Assembly: GCA_001661245.1 (NCBI GenBank)
Contig: KV454014.1
Location: 227,559 to 291,558 of the forward strand
Direction: 5' to 3'
From: Pachysolen tannophilus NRRL Y-2460
Lineage: Eukaryota > Ascomycota > Pichiomycetes > Alaninales > Pachysolenaceae
Length of the DNA stretch: 64,000 nucleotides
The position numbers and the translations under genes were made by a program. The notes below the pieces were generated by a model. The model saw only the letters and a list, made by a program, of their open reading frames with translations, had not been told where the DNA came from and searched no databases. Shown in pieces: positions 41,905 through 52,250 of the stretch; within the stretch, counting starts at the first letter, position 1; each line of letters opens with the position of its first letter.

Positions 41905-42256
41905 TTCCAAAAAGCAAAAAGGAAAGGAAAAGAAAAACCGCCACCAATCCCAAAATCCAATTCACAACTTCAACAATTAATTCTTTTGTTTCTTTTGTTT
42001 CAATTATTTTACTACTTTTGCTTTGTTGTTGCCCCGAAATGTATAAATGAAAACAGTCGTGCAAGCGCATTTAAATTAAATTAAAATTAAATTAAAAAAG
42101 TTTCTTTGTTCGATGAAAAACTGACAAAAGTTCATCTATCTATTTATTCAATTATTTAATTGATATAATAATGATATTATTGGCGGTTCATTTTCTATAA
42201 AAGAGTTTTTTATTTTTGAATCTTGGAGATTTTAAGATATAGATAGAAGTATCTAT
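41905..42256. promoter_or_regulatory. Divergent RAD50/CysRS promoter region
   Basis: 352 AT-rich bases between divergent starts. No reading frame or clear factor site is seen. Confidence 0.5.
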
Positions 42257-44595
42257 ATGTTTAATAGGTTTAGTCGGTTAAATAAATTTTGTATATTGAA
42301 GCGGTTTAATTATCAAATGTCACAACAACCAACTTGGATTCAACCTCAAACTAAAACAGATGGTTCAGTGAAACCTGTGTTGAAGTTATATAATTCTTTG
42401 ACTCGGTCCAAGGTTCCATTTGTTCCTATGAATGAAAATGAGGTCACTTGGTATAGTTGTGGTCCAACTGTTTATGATGCTAGTCATATGGGTCATGCTA
42501 GAAATTATGTTACAATAGATATTAATAGAAGAATTTTACAAGATTATTTTGGTTATAATGTTAAATTTATTCAAAATGTTACTGATATAGATGATAAAAT
42601 CATTTTAAAAGCAAGACATGAATATTTATTTTCAAAATTTTCTGAGGAAATTTTAAATTCTAATGAAATTAATAATGAATTAATATCAAAGGCAAAAATT
42701 GGTTGGAATTTATATGTATCTAAAAATTTACCAAAATTTTTTGAATTAGAAAATCAAAATCAAAATTTTAATAATTGGGTAAATTCATTAGATTTATCAA
42801 AAGAAATTGAAATAAATCCAAAAATTCCAATGTATTTAAAAGCTTCAAAATTAGCATTAGAAGCTATTGAAAATCCAATTTCTTATTCAGTTAAAGATTT
42901 TTTAGAAAAAATTAAAGATATCATAGTTCCACTTTTAGATAAAGAATTGGGTTCAACAGTAACAGATCCAGAAATTTTTAAAAAAACTTCATCTTATTGG
43001 GAATTAAAATTTGATCAAGATATGTCAAGATTAAATGTCTTACAACCTACAGTGACAACAAGAGTCTCTGAATATATTCCAGAAATTATTCAATATGTTG
43101 TAAATATTATTAAACTGGGATTTGCATATTCAACTTCTGATGGTTCTGTTTATTTTAATACTAGTAAATTTGATCTGTCTTCAAATCATGATTATGCAAA
43201 ATTACAACCTTGGAATAAATCTGATTTAACCTTATTAGAAGAAGGTGAAGGTTCATTAACCAGTTCTGATTTTAGACAAAGTCCTGCAGATTTTGCTCTT
43301 TGGAAATCTTCAAAACCTGGTGAACCTTTTTGGGATTCTCCATGGGGTAAAGGAAGGCCTGGTTGGCATATTGAATGCTCCGTGATGGCTTCAGATTTTA
43401 CTGGATCACAAATGGATATTCATTCTGGTGGTATCGATTTAGCATTTCCTCATCATGATAACGAATTAGCTCAAAGTGAGGCTCATTTTGATTGTAAACA
43501 ATGGGTTAATTATTTCTTACATACTGGTCATTTACATATTGAAGGACAAAAAATGTCTAAATCATTGAAAAATTTTATCACTATTGAAGAATCTTTAACA
43601 AAATATACTTCAAGACAATTAAGATTATGTTTTAGTTTAGTCCAATGGAATAATCAATTAGATTTTAAAGAAAGTTTATTAAATGAAGTTAAATCAATTG
43701 AATCCACTTTTAGTAAATTTTTTAATAAAGTTAGAGCTTTAAATACTGATTACAAACATAATGTTGAATCTGGTATAATAATTTCTAAAAAATTAAGTGA
43801 ATATGAAAAAAATTTATTAAAAAATTTATTAAAAATTCAAGTTCAAGTTCATGAATCATTTTGTGATAATTTAGCAACACCTCAAGTTATTAGATTATTA
43901 TTAGAATTAGTTCAAATTACTAATATGTATATAACCAATAGTCAATCAAATTCATTAAGAATTGATCCAATTTTACAAATTACTTATTATATAACAAAAA
44001 TTTTGAATATTTTAGGTTTTGAATCAAGAAATGATAAATTGGGTTGGTCTGAAGCAGAACTGGAATCAATTAAATCATCAAGAGAAGAAATTGCAATGCC
44101 ATTTGTAAAAATTTTATCTCAATTTAGAGATTTGGTTAGATCAGCAGCTATTGCCAAAGAAGATTATTCTGTATTTTTGGAAGCTACTGATAGTTTAAGA
44201 AATAAAGATTTATTAGATTTAGGAGTTATGTTGGATGATAGACAAGATTCTTCAGCTTTGATAAAATTTTTAACTGATCAAGAAAAACAAGAATTAATTT
44301 CTCAACGTTTAGAAAAATTAAAAATAGATGAACAAAAAAAATTAAAAAATTAGAACAATTAAAAATTAAAGAACTGAAAGAAAAAGAAAAACTTGAAAAA
44401 GCTAAACTTTCACCTTTAGAAATGTTCAAAACTGAAGAATATAAAAAACAATTTAGAGAATGGGACAATGAAGGATTACCAACTGTTGATATTAATGGTG
44501 AAGAAGTTACAAAAAGTATGAAGAAAAAATTGAAGAAATTGTACGATGCTCAAAAAAAATTACATGAAGAATATTTACAAAACAATCAAAAATAA
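42257..44595 (+). CDS. Cysteinyl-tRNA synthetase, dual start, one frameshift near the end
   Basis: Class I synthetase charging tRNA-Cys (S. cerevisiae YNL247W type). Zinc/active-site WYSCGPTVYDASHMGHARNY with the HIGH box, GWHIECSVM, SGGIDLAFPHHDNE and the KMSKS loop GQKMSKSLKN are intact. Two starts are likely. M1 opens with FNRFSRLNKFCILKRFNYQ, a basic presequence, in poor context (T at -3). M21 at 42317 (MSQQPTWIQP) opens the cytosolic form. The first frame stops at 44353. The next frame carries the conserved tail PLEMFKTEEYKKQFREW through EVTKSMKKKLKKLY to 44595. One extra A in the A8 or A6 run near 44334-44349 would join them. Most probably a sequencing undercall. Confidence 0.93.
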
Positions 44596-45941
44596 TTAAT
44601 TTTATTTATTTAATTTTTACCTTGAATACATATTCTTATATAGACAAAAGTAAAGTATAATCAATGAAATGAAATAGAAAATAATAATAATAAAAAAAAA
44701 AGAACGTATATCTTTCTATCAGAGTCATTAAATCAGTATTTTTGTTTATAAATCACTGGTCGGTTAAAACCTCGTACAGTGTGAATAAAAGTTGATCATC
44801 ATCAAAATAATACGTTTAACAAGTGAATTATCACAGACAAACACACAAAAAGAAAAAAAAGAGGAAAAGAAGAAAGATGGTTTAAACCTTTAAACTCATT
44901 TCTGCTCAAGAAAAAAAAATAAAAAAAATTGAAAAACAATCACCTTGTTAGTAAATGATACCCTTTCAATAGTTTAAATACTTTTGAAATCTGAAAAGTT
45001 AAATTCTAGAAATATCAGTAAAACGACCTATCATCAACTCTTATCTATCAACACTCCAAAAAAATGTACACATGGAATGCGACTACTAACTTAATAGTGA
45101 TAGAAAAGGTGAATTATGTCCGCCCGGTCACAATGTTTCCTCATCTAGACAAGAAATTACAATACAGAAGTCCTTTTTTTTTCTCATAATATGGTTCAAG
45201 ACATACCTCTTTATTAACTAGAATAAAAATAAATGTTAGCATACCTGACTTTCAAGAAATAAAATCAATCAAAAGCTTTGGTTTTTGGGCCCACAAATAA
45301 AAAAAAAAAAAAAAAAATAGCAACGGCATCAATATTAAAAAGCTCATACAAGGCTGAAACTTAACGATAATGCAATTGTCGACATATGATATTCTCATTC
45401 AGTTGGAACAATTGGTTTAATGCAAATAATCACTGCTAATAATGAAGCCAATTTTTTTTTTTTTTTTTTCATTTTCTTCTTTGGCCTCTTCAAACACAAA
45501 AGCTAAAATAAACTTACCTTTCTAGATAAAATAAAAGACCAGAATGGTTACTATAGATAGAATTATCATTCTAAAGCTTCTGATTAATATAATAAAAAAG
45601 AATAAATATAATTAAATTAAAAATAATTAAAAATAATTAAAATAAATAGTATTCTTCCAACTGTGAAAAGTTTTGAGTTGAAAAATTTTTCTTTTAGATT
45701 TTTAATAGGGTAACCAAAGAGAGATTCATTTTTTGTATGAAAAGATGAAATAGCGTTCTTTTGAACATGGTTTTATTAACTTATAATAGAGAGAAAGAGA
45801 GAGTATGTGTGTCTAATAGATAATTGGATTTGAGTTTGTATTTGTATTTATTTATTTAAAAGAAAAGAAATTCTAAATCGTAGAATACTTTTTAATTATC
45901 ATATATTGAATAAAAATAATAATGGATTGAATTAAGTTTTT
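44596..45941. other. 1.3-kb intergenic region, CysRS to YIPF gene (convergent)
   Basis: No open frame of 60 codons or more with any family resemblance. There are poly-A at about 45300-45318, poly-T at 45452-45469 and a short GA repeat at 45790-45802. An isolated TACTAAC followed by TTAATAG (45083-45096) resembles an intron 3' end, but no donor or exon could be paired with it. A non-coding RNA gene is possible because the stretch is unusually long for convergent genes here. I could not identify snoRNA boxes or tRNA boxes with confidence. Confidence 0.5.
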
Positions 45942-46978
45942 TCATTGAATTTTACCGAAAAAGCTAACTTTAACAGCAATTGTGAAACCAATATGACATA
46001 ATCCTAAGAATCCACTAATGAGATAAGTATATTTCAAGCTTTCAGGTCCTATTGAGCTTCCAGTGCTAAAACTTTGTTGTAAGATTGAAAATAATTTTGT
46101 AAAAATACTTAAACCACTCAAGATTCCACCAAAACCAATTAAACACCATTCTAATATTCTTTTCAAAATTTGATGGTTTGATAATATACCTCTAACGATT
46201 GATAAAAACAGTGCTGGAATCCACCAAATATTTGAATATCCATAAATTGAAATTATCTTTGATAATGGTAAGATAAATGACAATTTAAAATAAAATCTTA
46301 ATAAAACATATAATAAAAGAGGTATTATAAATAAATATCCATATAATAAATTGATTGAAAAAACCAACAAATTGAAATAATTCTTATTATTAGTATCCTT
46401 ATGGTTCAACCATTCCATAATCAAATTTGATAATGAATTACTGAAAAATAATAATACAATTAATGTACCAGTAATCCAAATGGCTCCATACAAATCTCCA
46501 ACTTCATTTAATTCACTATCTTGTAATTGATTAAACGGATTGATCGACTTATAACAATTGGTGAAAAACTCTGCCGTGTTCAAATCAAAAAATTGCCTAT
46601 AATAATTTGTAGAAAATAGTCCACCTTCATATGATTTATTCTTATACAGACCACCACCACCACCTACGGCCACATCCGGAACAATCGATTCTCTCTCTGA
46701 ACTTTTCCCATTCCCATTCCCATTAGTCTCTGGCACAGCCATTGGAATATCTGGCTCTATATCGAAAACATCTTCATCCGCATCACCACCACCACTGACA
46801 CCCCCTTGATCTGGTTCTATCAGTTCACTATCTTCAAATGGATTACTTGACTTCAAAAAAAAAATTAGAAAACCCATAATGTTAGTATAATTTTATAATT
46901 GCAAAAAAAAAATATTGTTTAACAATTTAAACTTACTTCAGCGGTCCGGCCACCAATTGGATCATATCTCTGTGACAT
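45942..46978 (-). CDS. YIPF1/2-type Golgi membrane protein (Yip5-like), two exons
   Basis: Exon 1 is 46978-46937 (MSQRYDPIGGRTAE). A phase-0 intron of 86 nt has GTAAGT and TACTAAC. Exon 2 is 46850-45942. The 316-residue product has an acidic, Gly-rich cytosolic N-terminus with SNPFEDSEL (an NPF motif). It then has the Yip1 domain: FFDLNTAEFF, DLYGAIWITGTLIV and five hydrophobic segments, including ISIYGYSNIWWIP. The DLYGxxW and YGYS motifs are those of human YIPF1/2; S. cerevisiae Yip5 is the nearest named yeast protein I can suggest. Such proteins bind Rab GTPases on Golgi membranes. Its 3' end faces the CysRS gene. Residue 228 is a CTG after WWIPA where relatives have Ala. Confidence 0.83.
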
Positions 46979-47218
46979 CCTTCTTATTATCTTATCTCGT
47001 TACCTCTCGTTATCTCACTATTATGTTGTTTTATTTAATTGATTAATTATATTAATTATATATATTTAATATGAACGAATTTCAAAATACTTTTTTGGTG
47101 ATGTTTTTTATACGCAGGTTTAATTTATCTTTAAAATAAAACAAAAGAGAATTCAAAAATATAACTAAATTATAGAGTTGAAATTATTGGGAAATATAAT
47201 GCTGATATTTGTGGGAAG

Positions 47219-50200
47219 ATGGAAGGATCTAATGATACTTTTCTTTTGAAGCAGACGTTGTTATCGAATAATATAATAAATTATATATTTAATGATTTTC
47301 AAGTATCTATAAATAAGGATTTTACCAAAATTCAATCAGTGCATTCGCATAATGATAAAGTCTTATCTGAAGAGACATGGAAGGAATTGAACCAGAGACA
47401 TATGCTGCCGGATTCTTTTGAATTTGATGATGATGATTTGGATATGGATGAGTTAATGAGTTTAACAAAGCCGAAAATAGATACCATTGAATCTGAAGAT
47501 GAGACAATTGATGGTATAAATGTTAAACAAAGTTATTATCCAGAATTGATTAAGATTGATTTGTTGGTGAAATCGAATACAATTTCGATAAATAAAGATG
47601 ATCAAAGTTTTAGACTTCCTTCCGTTGTAAGGTCAGCTTGTATATTACCAGGTTTAGAATTGAATAAAAAAGATGATGAAGATGATGGAAATACCACCAC
47701 TGTTCATGACGAAGATAGTTTATTGCTTTCTTTACAATCTGGTTATTTGTTATTAATTAAATTTTTCAAAATTGGATCTACTTTAAAACCATTTGTGGTT
47801 CAAGATTGGTGCTTAACAGAACAAAAGACAAGAATAGATAACCATTTCACTTCGAGATTATCGACTTTGGGGAAAGATTTGTATTCACATTGTTCAGGAT
47901 TATCAGTGGTGACAACATCACTCTCAAATAATTTAAAATTTTTTGCTAGAAATAATTTTAATAATGGGATCTTGACACATTCTTGTAATTTTTTCATTGA
48001 TGGAATAATATTAGATTCTTGTTATTTAGAAACATTGATAAATGATAATGGAGAAGATTTAAATAATCATATAATGTTTTTAAGTTTGGTTGTTACTTCG
48101 ACTAAGAAATATCAGTTGAGATTATTTGAATGGTGGTGCGATGATCCTTTAGAATCTTTACTTCAACATTCACCAACATTATTACCAGCAGATTTCCCAG
48201 TACCTTTATTCATGATTCCGTTAAAATATCTTAAAGGAGTTATATTGTTATTGGAAAATGGATTACAATTTGTTGGATTAAATTATATCTTTTCTCATGA
48301 CTCATATGATTTAAATTTTGTTAAATTTGATGAAATAATTGGGTCAATAATTAGTTATTATAAACCAAAATCAAATATTTTAAGAAAACAAGAAGTTGAT
48401 GAATTTTTAGTTGCATCATCAACTGGGAACATTTACTGTGTGATTGTTAAATCTATAAATGATATACAAATCTTTCCAATTTTTAAAGTAAGGTTCCCAA
48501 TATCTAGCTTTACATTTGAACGCATACTGGAAGAAGATTATGAAGATGAAGTGGAAGAAGAAGATGAAGAAGATGAAGATGGAGACAATAACTTAGACGA
48601 TAATGACCAAACTAACGAAAAAGAAGCATTCAAACTAATTTATACTACTGATAAAGGCTCATCTGAAGTCCTACTAATACATGGTTCATTACTTACAGAG
48701 CCAAAGAAATCTCTGAAATCTTTAATGAATTTGGAAAATTGGTCTCCATTAATGGATTTCCAAGTGATAAAGCATCCAGTCTCAAAAGGTTTTTCATACC
48801 ATACGGATGAAGAGTTTTGGTGTTTATCTGGAACTGATCAAGAATCATCTTTATGGCAATTAAGATTAGGTCATAAATGTTTCAAGGAAACAAATTTTAA
48901 AAATTTTAACTCAGTTCATAAAATTTTCAATTATTTTGATAAAACTAATGATTACATATATTTCATATTTAGTTATCCTTACAAATCACAATTATGTAAG
49001 TTCAACTTATTATCGGGTGAAATGGTTGATCTTTCTAGAAAAGACGAATTCAAAATATTCAATATTTTTGCTAAAACTATATTATTCAACAAAATTTGCT
49101 CTTCCAAAAAAGAAAGCGAATTTTATATCCATATAACTGAAGAATCAATTTCTGTTTATGATTTTAATAATTTACAATTACAATTGAATTTGAATTTAAA
49201 TGAAAATTTAAAAGTATTACATAGTTCTACCTATGATAAATTTGTGGCAATAATAACAAGAGATCAAGAAAATAACTTAAATCTTGAAGTTTTAAAATAT
49301 GAAGATGATGAATTAATTAATGTGAAAGTTACACCTGGCTTTTTAAAAAATTTACAACCTTCCTTAATCAAATTCATCGATATTGAAGAACAAATTTTTA
49401 TCTTGGTAGGATTATTTAATGGAGATTTGATTTTATATAAACTTGTTAATGACGAATTCATAATTCATGGTGGTTATAATGTCAATGATTTAATAAATAA
49501 AAGTGAAAATGATGTTACCAAAGAAGAACATATTCAAAAACCGTTGTTTTTAATTCCACATGATTTAATTTGCGTATCTAAAAATAATTCGAAATATTTA
49601 GTAATGAGTTCAAGAGATGGATATTATTCAGTTTTCATGTGTCAAATAATTGAAAATATATTAACCATAAAATTCATTGAACTAATTAAAATAAGTGATT
49701 GTGCTGTTAATTTTAATTCAACAGATATTTCAGATGTATATTATTTAAGTTCAAAGACTTTTTGGAAATTAAACTTATCAGAATCAATATACCCGAAAAG
49801 ATGTTTGTTTGTTGAGAATAGTGATAAATCGACAATTTCAACTTGTTTTATATCTTCAAATCCAGAATTTGATATTATTGGAATGATTAGAGAAAGTGAA
49901 GGATTTGTATTAACTTCAATTACTAAAAATTTAACAGGTTGCAATAAAAAAATTAAGCTTTTGTCAAATGGTAAGAAATTTATATTTATGGAACATCTAT
50001 CGTTATTTGTTATTATTTCAGGAGAACCTAATTCTGAAAAAATAATGTTTGTTGATCATAGGAAATTTAGGAAATTAAAACATATTGAAATTAGTCCCAA
50101 AAGCAGTGATAAAAATATTTCATCTTCTTCAACGCCTATTTTTGAAAAAGAAGAGTATCCAATATCTTTATCAGAATGGAAGTTTGAATATTATAAAGAA

Positions 50201-51208
50201 AATTGTGGTGAACAAAAATTAAGAATGCATGTCCACTTATTGTTGGGATGTTTCAACAAGAAAACAGGACATTCATCTATGAAAGTTTTCGAAATTAGGA
50301 AAATTAAGAAAAATGATGACAAGGTATCCACAACAAGACAAGAAGATATTGTCACTGTGACTAAATTATTTGGATGGACTTGTGAAAAACCTCTGGGTGT
50401 TGAGAATTTGAATGATCCAATATATTCTATAAAACAATTTTCAAATGGTTCTATTTTATATAGTGTTGGTTCAAGTTTAATGAGAATCACTTATAACTAT
50501 GATGAAAAAAAATTTGATGAACCAGTTGAATTACACAATTTTACTTCTAATATTAATTTGATAAATGTTAATCCTAATAGTAATGAGATTATTGTATCAA
50601 CTTTGAGAGATACAATTTATGTGGGGAAGATAAATGAAGAGAGTAAATCTTTAGAATTAGTATTTAGTGATCATTTATCTAGAAACATTTTCAGTCATTG
50701 CTTACTTTCAGATAACAAATTAATTACTAGTGACAAATTACATTGTTCAGTAAATGGAATATCTTTAGAAACTTATCATAGTTCATTAGATACTGGGGGA
50801 AGATTTATTAATTTGAATCAATTTAAAGACATTTATTTTTGTAAATCGATGAGTTTTTTTATACCAAGATTATCCAATTGTTCATTAAGTCCCATATGGA
50901 AGAGAAATTCAAATTCTTCAAAATTTGATAAATTTTTATCCTGTGGTGTCAACGGTGAAGTTGTTGTATATACTAAATTGAATAGAGAAGAATACATGAT
51001 GTTGAATGAAGTTGTAAAGAAAAAGGGACAATTTTCAACTAATAAATTATGGAAATTAAACCAATTTGATGAATGGTTCAACGATGGTTGCGATGAAAAT
51101 ATTATAGATGGAGATAAATTACGGGATTTTAAAGTATTAGTTGATGGAACTCTTGAATTAAAAGAAGCTTTGAATGTTGACAAGTTACTAAATAGCACAT
51201 TAATGTAA
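47219..51208 (+). CDS. DDB1/CPSF-A superfamily protein, Mms1-like
   Basis: 1329 residues, intronless. The pattern is that of beta-propeller proteins of the DDB1/CPSF160/SF3b130/Mms1 superfamily: repeated strand-rich stretches such as LLLSLQSGYLLLIKF, EFLVASSTGNIYCVIV and YLVMSSRDGYYSVFM, and a C-terminal FLSCGVNGEVVVYTKL. It lacks the well-conserved C-terminal blocks of Rse1 and Cft1. That leaves Mms1 (Rtt101 cullin ligase adaptor in replication-coupled repair, about 1400 residues in yeast) as the best guess. An acidic Asp/Glu insert lies at about 435-465. The superfamily is fairly sure; the Mms1 assignment is an inference. Confidence 0.7.
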   Translation: MEGSNDTFLLKQTLLSNNIINYIFNDFQVSINKDFTKIQSVHSHNDKVLSEETWKELNQRHMLPDSFEFDDDDLDMDELMSLTKPKIDTIESEDETIDGINVKQSYYPELIKIDLLVKSNTISINKDDQSFRLPSVVRSACILPGLELNKKDDEDDGNTTTVHDEDSLLLSLQSGYLLLIKFFKIGSTLKPFVVQDWCLTEQKTRIDNHFTSRLSTLGKDLYSHCSGLSVVTTSLSNNLKFFARNNFNNGILTHSCNFFIDGIILDSCYLETLINDNGEDLNNHIMFLSLVVTSTKKYQLRLFEWWCDDPLESLLQHSPTLLPADFPVPLFMIPLKYLKGVILLLENGLQFVGLNYIFSHDSYDLNFVKFDEIIGSIISYYKPKSNILRKQEVDEFLVASSTGNIYCVIVKSINDIQIFPIFKVRFPISSFTFERILEEDYEDEVEEEDEEDEDGDNNLDDNDQTNEKEAFKLIYTTDKGSSEVLLIHGSLLTEPKKSLKSLMNLENWSPLMDFQVIKHPVSKGFSYHTDEEFWCLSGTDQESSLWQLRLGHKCFKETNFKNFNSVHKIFNYFDKTNDYIYFIFSYPYKSQLCKFNLLSGEMVDLSRKDEFKIFNIFAKTILFNKICSSKKESEFYIHITEESISVYDFNNLQLQLNLNLNENLKVLHSSTYDKFVAIITRDQENNLNLEVLKYEDDELINVKVTPGFLKNLQPSLIKFIDIEEQIFILVGLFNGDLILYKLVNDEFIIHGGYNVNDLINKSENDVTKEEHIQKPLFLIPHDLICVSKNNSKYLVMSSRDGYYSVFMCQIIENILTIKFIELIKISDCAVNFNSTDISDVYYLSSKTFWKLNLSESIYPKRCLFVENSDKSTISTCFISSNPEFDIIGMIRESEGFVLTSITKNLTGCNKKIKLLSNGKKFIFMEHLSLFVIISGEPNSEKIMFVDHRKFRKLKHIEISPKSSDKNISSSSTPIFEKEEYPISLSEWKFEYYKENCGEQKLRMHVHLLLGCFNKKTGHSSMKVFEIRKIKKNDDKVSTTRQEDIVTVTKLFGWTCEKPLGVENLNDPIYSIKQFSNGSILYSVGSSLMRITYNYDEKKFDEPVELHNFTSNINLINVNPNSNEIIVSTLRDTIYVGKINEESKSLELVFSDHLSRNIFSHCLLSDNKLITSDKLHCSVNGISLETYHSSLDTGGRFINLNQFKDIYFCKSMSFFIPRLSNCSLSPIWKRNSNSSKFDKFLSCGVNGEVVVYTKLNREEYMMLNEVVKKKGQFSTNKLWKLNQFDEWFNDGCDENIIDGDKLRDFKVLVDGTLELKEALNVDKLLNSTLM

Positions 51209-51325
51209 ATAATTGCATCCACATTTAAATATTAAAAATTAATATATCAAAGTTCAAATTACAAAATAAAATAAAAGAAAATAAAAAATAAAATCATACT
51301 CCTAAACCGAAACCAAAGTCCATAC

Positions 51326-51883
51326 TTAATCTGCATTAGTTCTAATCTTATCTAACAAATTAGAAATCCTAGGCCCCATTAATGGCTGTCCTTTTGAAGT
51401 CTTTTGCTTGAATTTCTCCTTATTTCTTTCTCTTTGATTCTTGGCTTTTTCAATCTTGGCTATTTTCTCCTTACGAGCTTCTAATATACGCTGTTGCTTT
51501 ACCAATTTCCTCTGCTTGGAAATTTTCAATCTGTCTTGATAAGTTAATTTCGTATTACGATCTCCTTGCTCTTGCTCTTGTTCTTGCTCTTCCTTCTCCT
51601 CTTCCTTTTGATTTTGATTTTGATCTTGATCATCTGAATTCCCGTCTCTGGATGGCACTGATTCGCCTTCTTTCTCCAATAACTTGAAATAATTCTTCCT
51701 CAATCTCGCCCTATGCGTTAACGACTTCTTAATCTCTCGGTCTATCAAAAATAGTTAGTAACTCATATACAAAACAAATACAAACAAAAACAAAAAAAAA
51801 AAAAACCACTCTATAACACTCTACTCACTCTTCAAATCTCTTCTATCCTTATAAGGATTATCCATTCTCTTTCTATCAACCAT
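51326..51883 (-). CDS. FYV7: rRNA-processing protein Fyv7, two exons
   Basis: Exon 1 is 51883-51829 (MVDRKRMDNPYKDRRDLK). An 87-nt intron has GTGAGT and TACTAAC and ends ATAG. Exon 2 is 51741-51326. The 156-residue basic protein is mostly charged helix with an inserted DQDQNQNQ/EQEQEQEQ tract. It ends KFKQKTSKGQPLMGPRISNLLDKIR, the Fyv7 signature. Fyv7 is a nucleolar factor needed for 18S rRNA maturation. Divergent from the PPR gene. The splice joins Lys-Asn-Arg-Glu in frame with NREIKKSLTHRARLRKNYFKLL. Confidence 0.88.
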
Positions 51884-52250
51884 CTTATCCTCTATTCTCT
51901 TTCTTTGTTATAACATACAAATTCTTTTGCGATGCTTCTTTTAAAATTTTTTTTTTTAGTAGTGCATTTCAATGGCCTGTGTTGAAAATTTTTAGAACAA
52001 AGGTAACGGCGGTTAAATCATCATCACCTTTATCAGCTTTAAATATATATCAAATCATTTGTGTATTGACTCCAGGTTGTTGGATGTCTGGTTGGATTTG
52101 CCAGGGTTGATTTTTTAGTTTTTTTGGCTTTTGCTGTTGCTGTTGCTGTTGCTGTTGTATTTTATTTTCATTAATTGTTCACCAAGTCATTTTTATATAT
52201 TTTGCATTTCATGTTCTTGAATCAGATTTTGGGGAGAGTAAGAATTGATA
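51884..52250. promoter_or_regulatory. Divergent FYV7 / PPR-gene promoter, with hexamer repeat
   Basis: 367 bases. TGAAAATTTTT at about 51983 resembles an RRPE, fitting the ribosome-biogenesis gene FYV7. About four and a half TTGCTG units lie at 52131-52158 in the PPR gene leader. No other gene seen. Confidence 0.45.
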
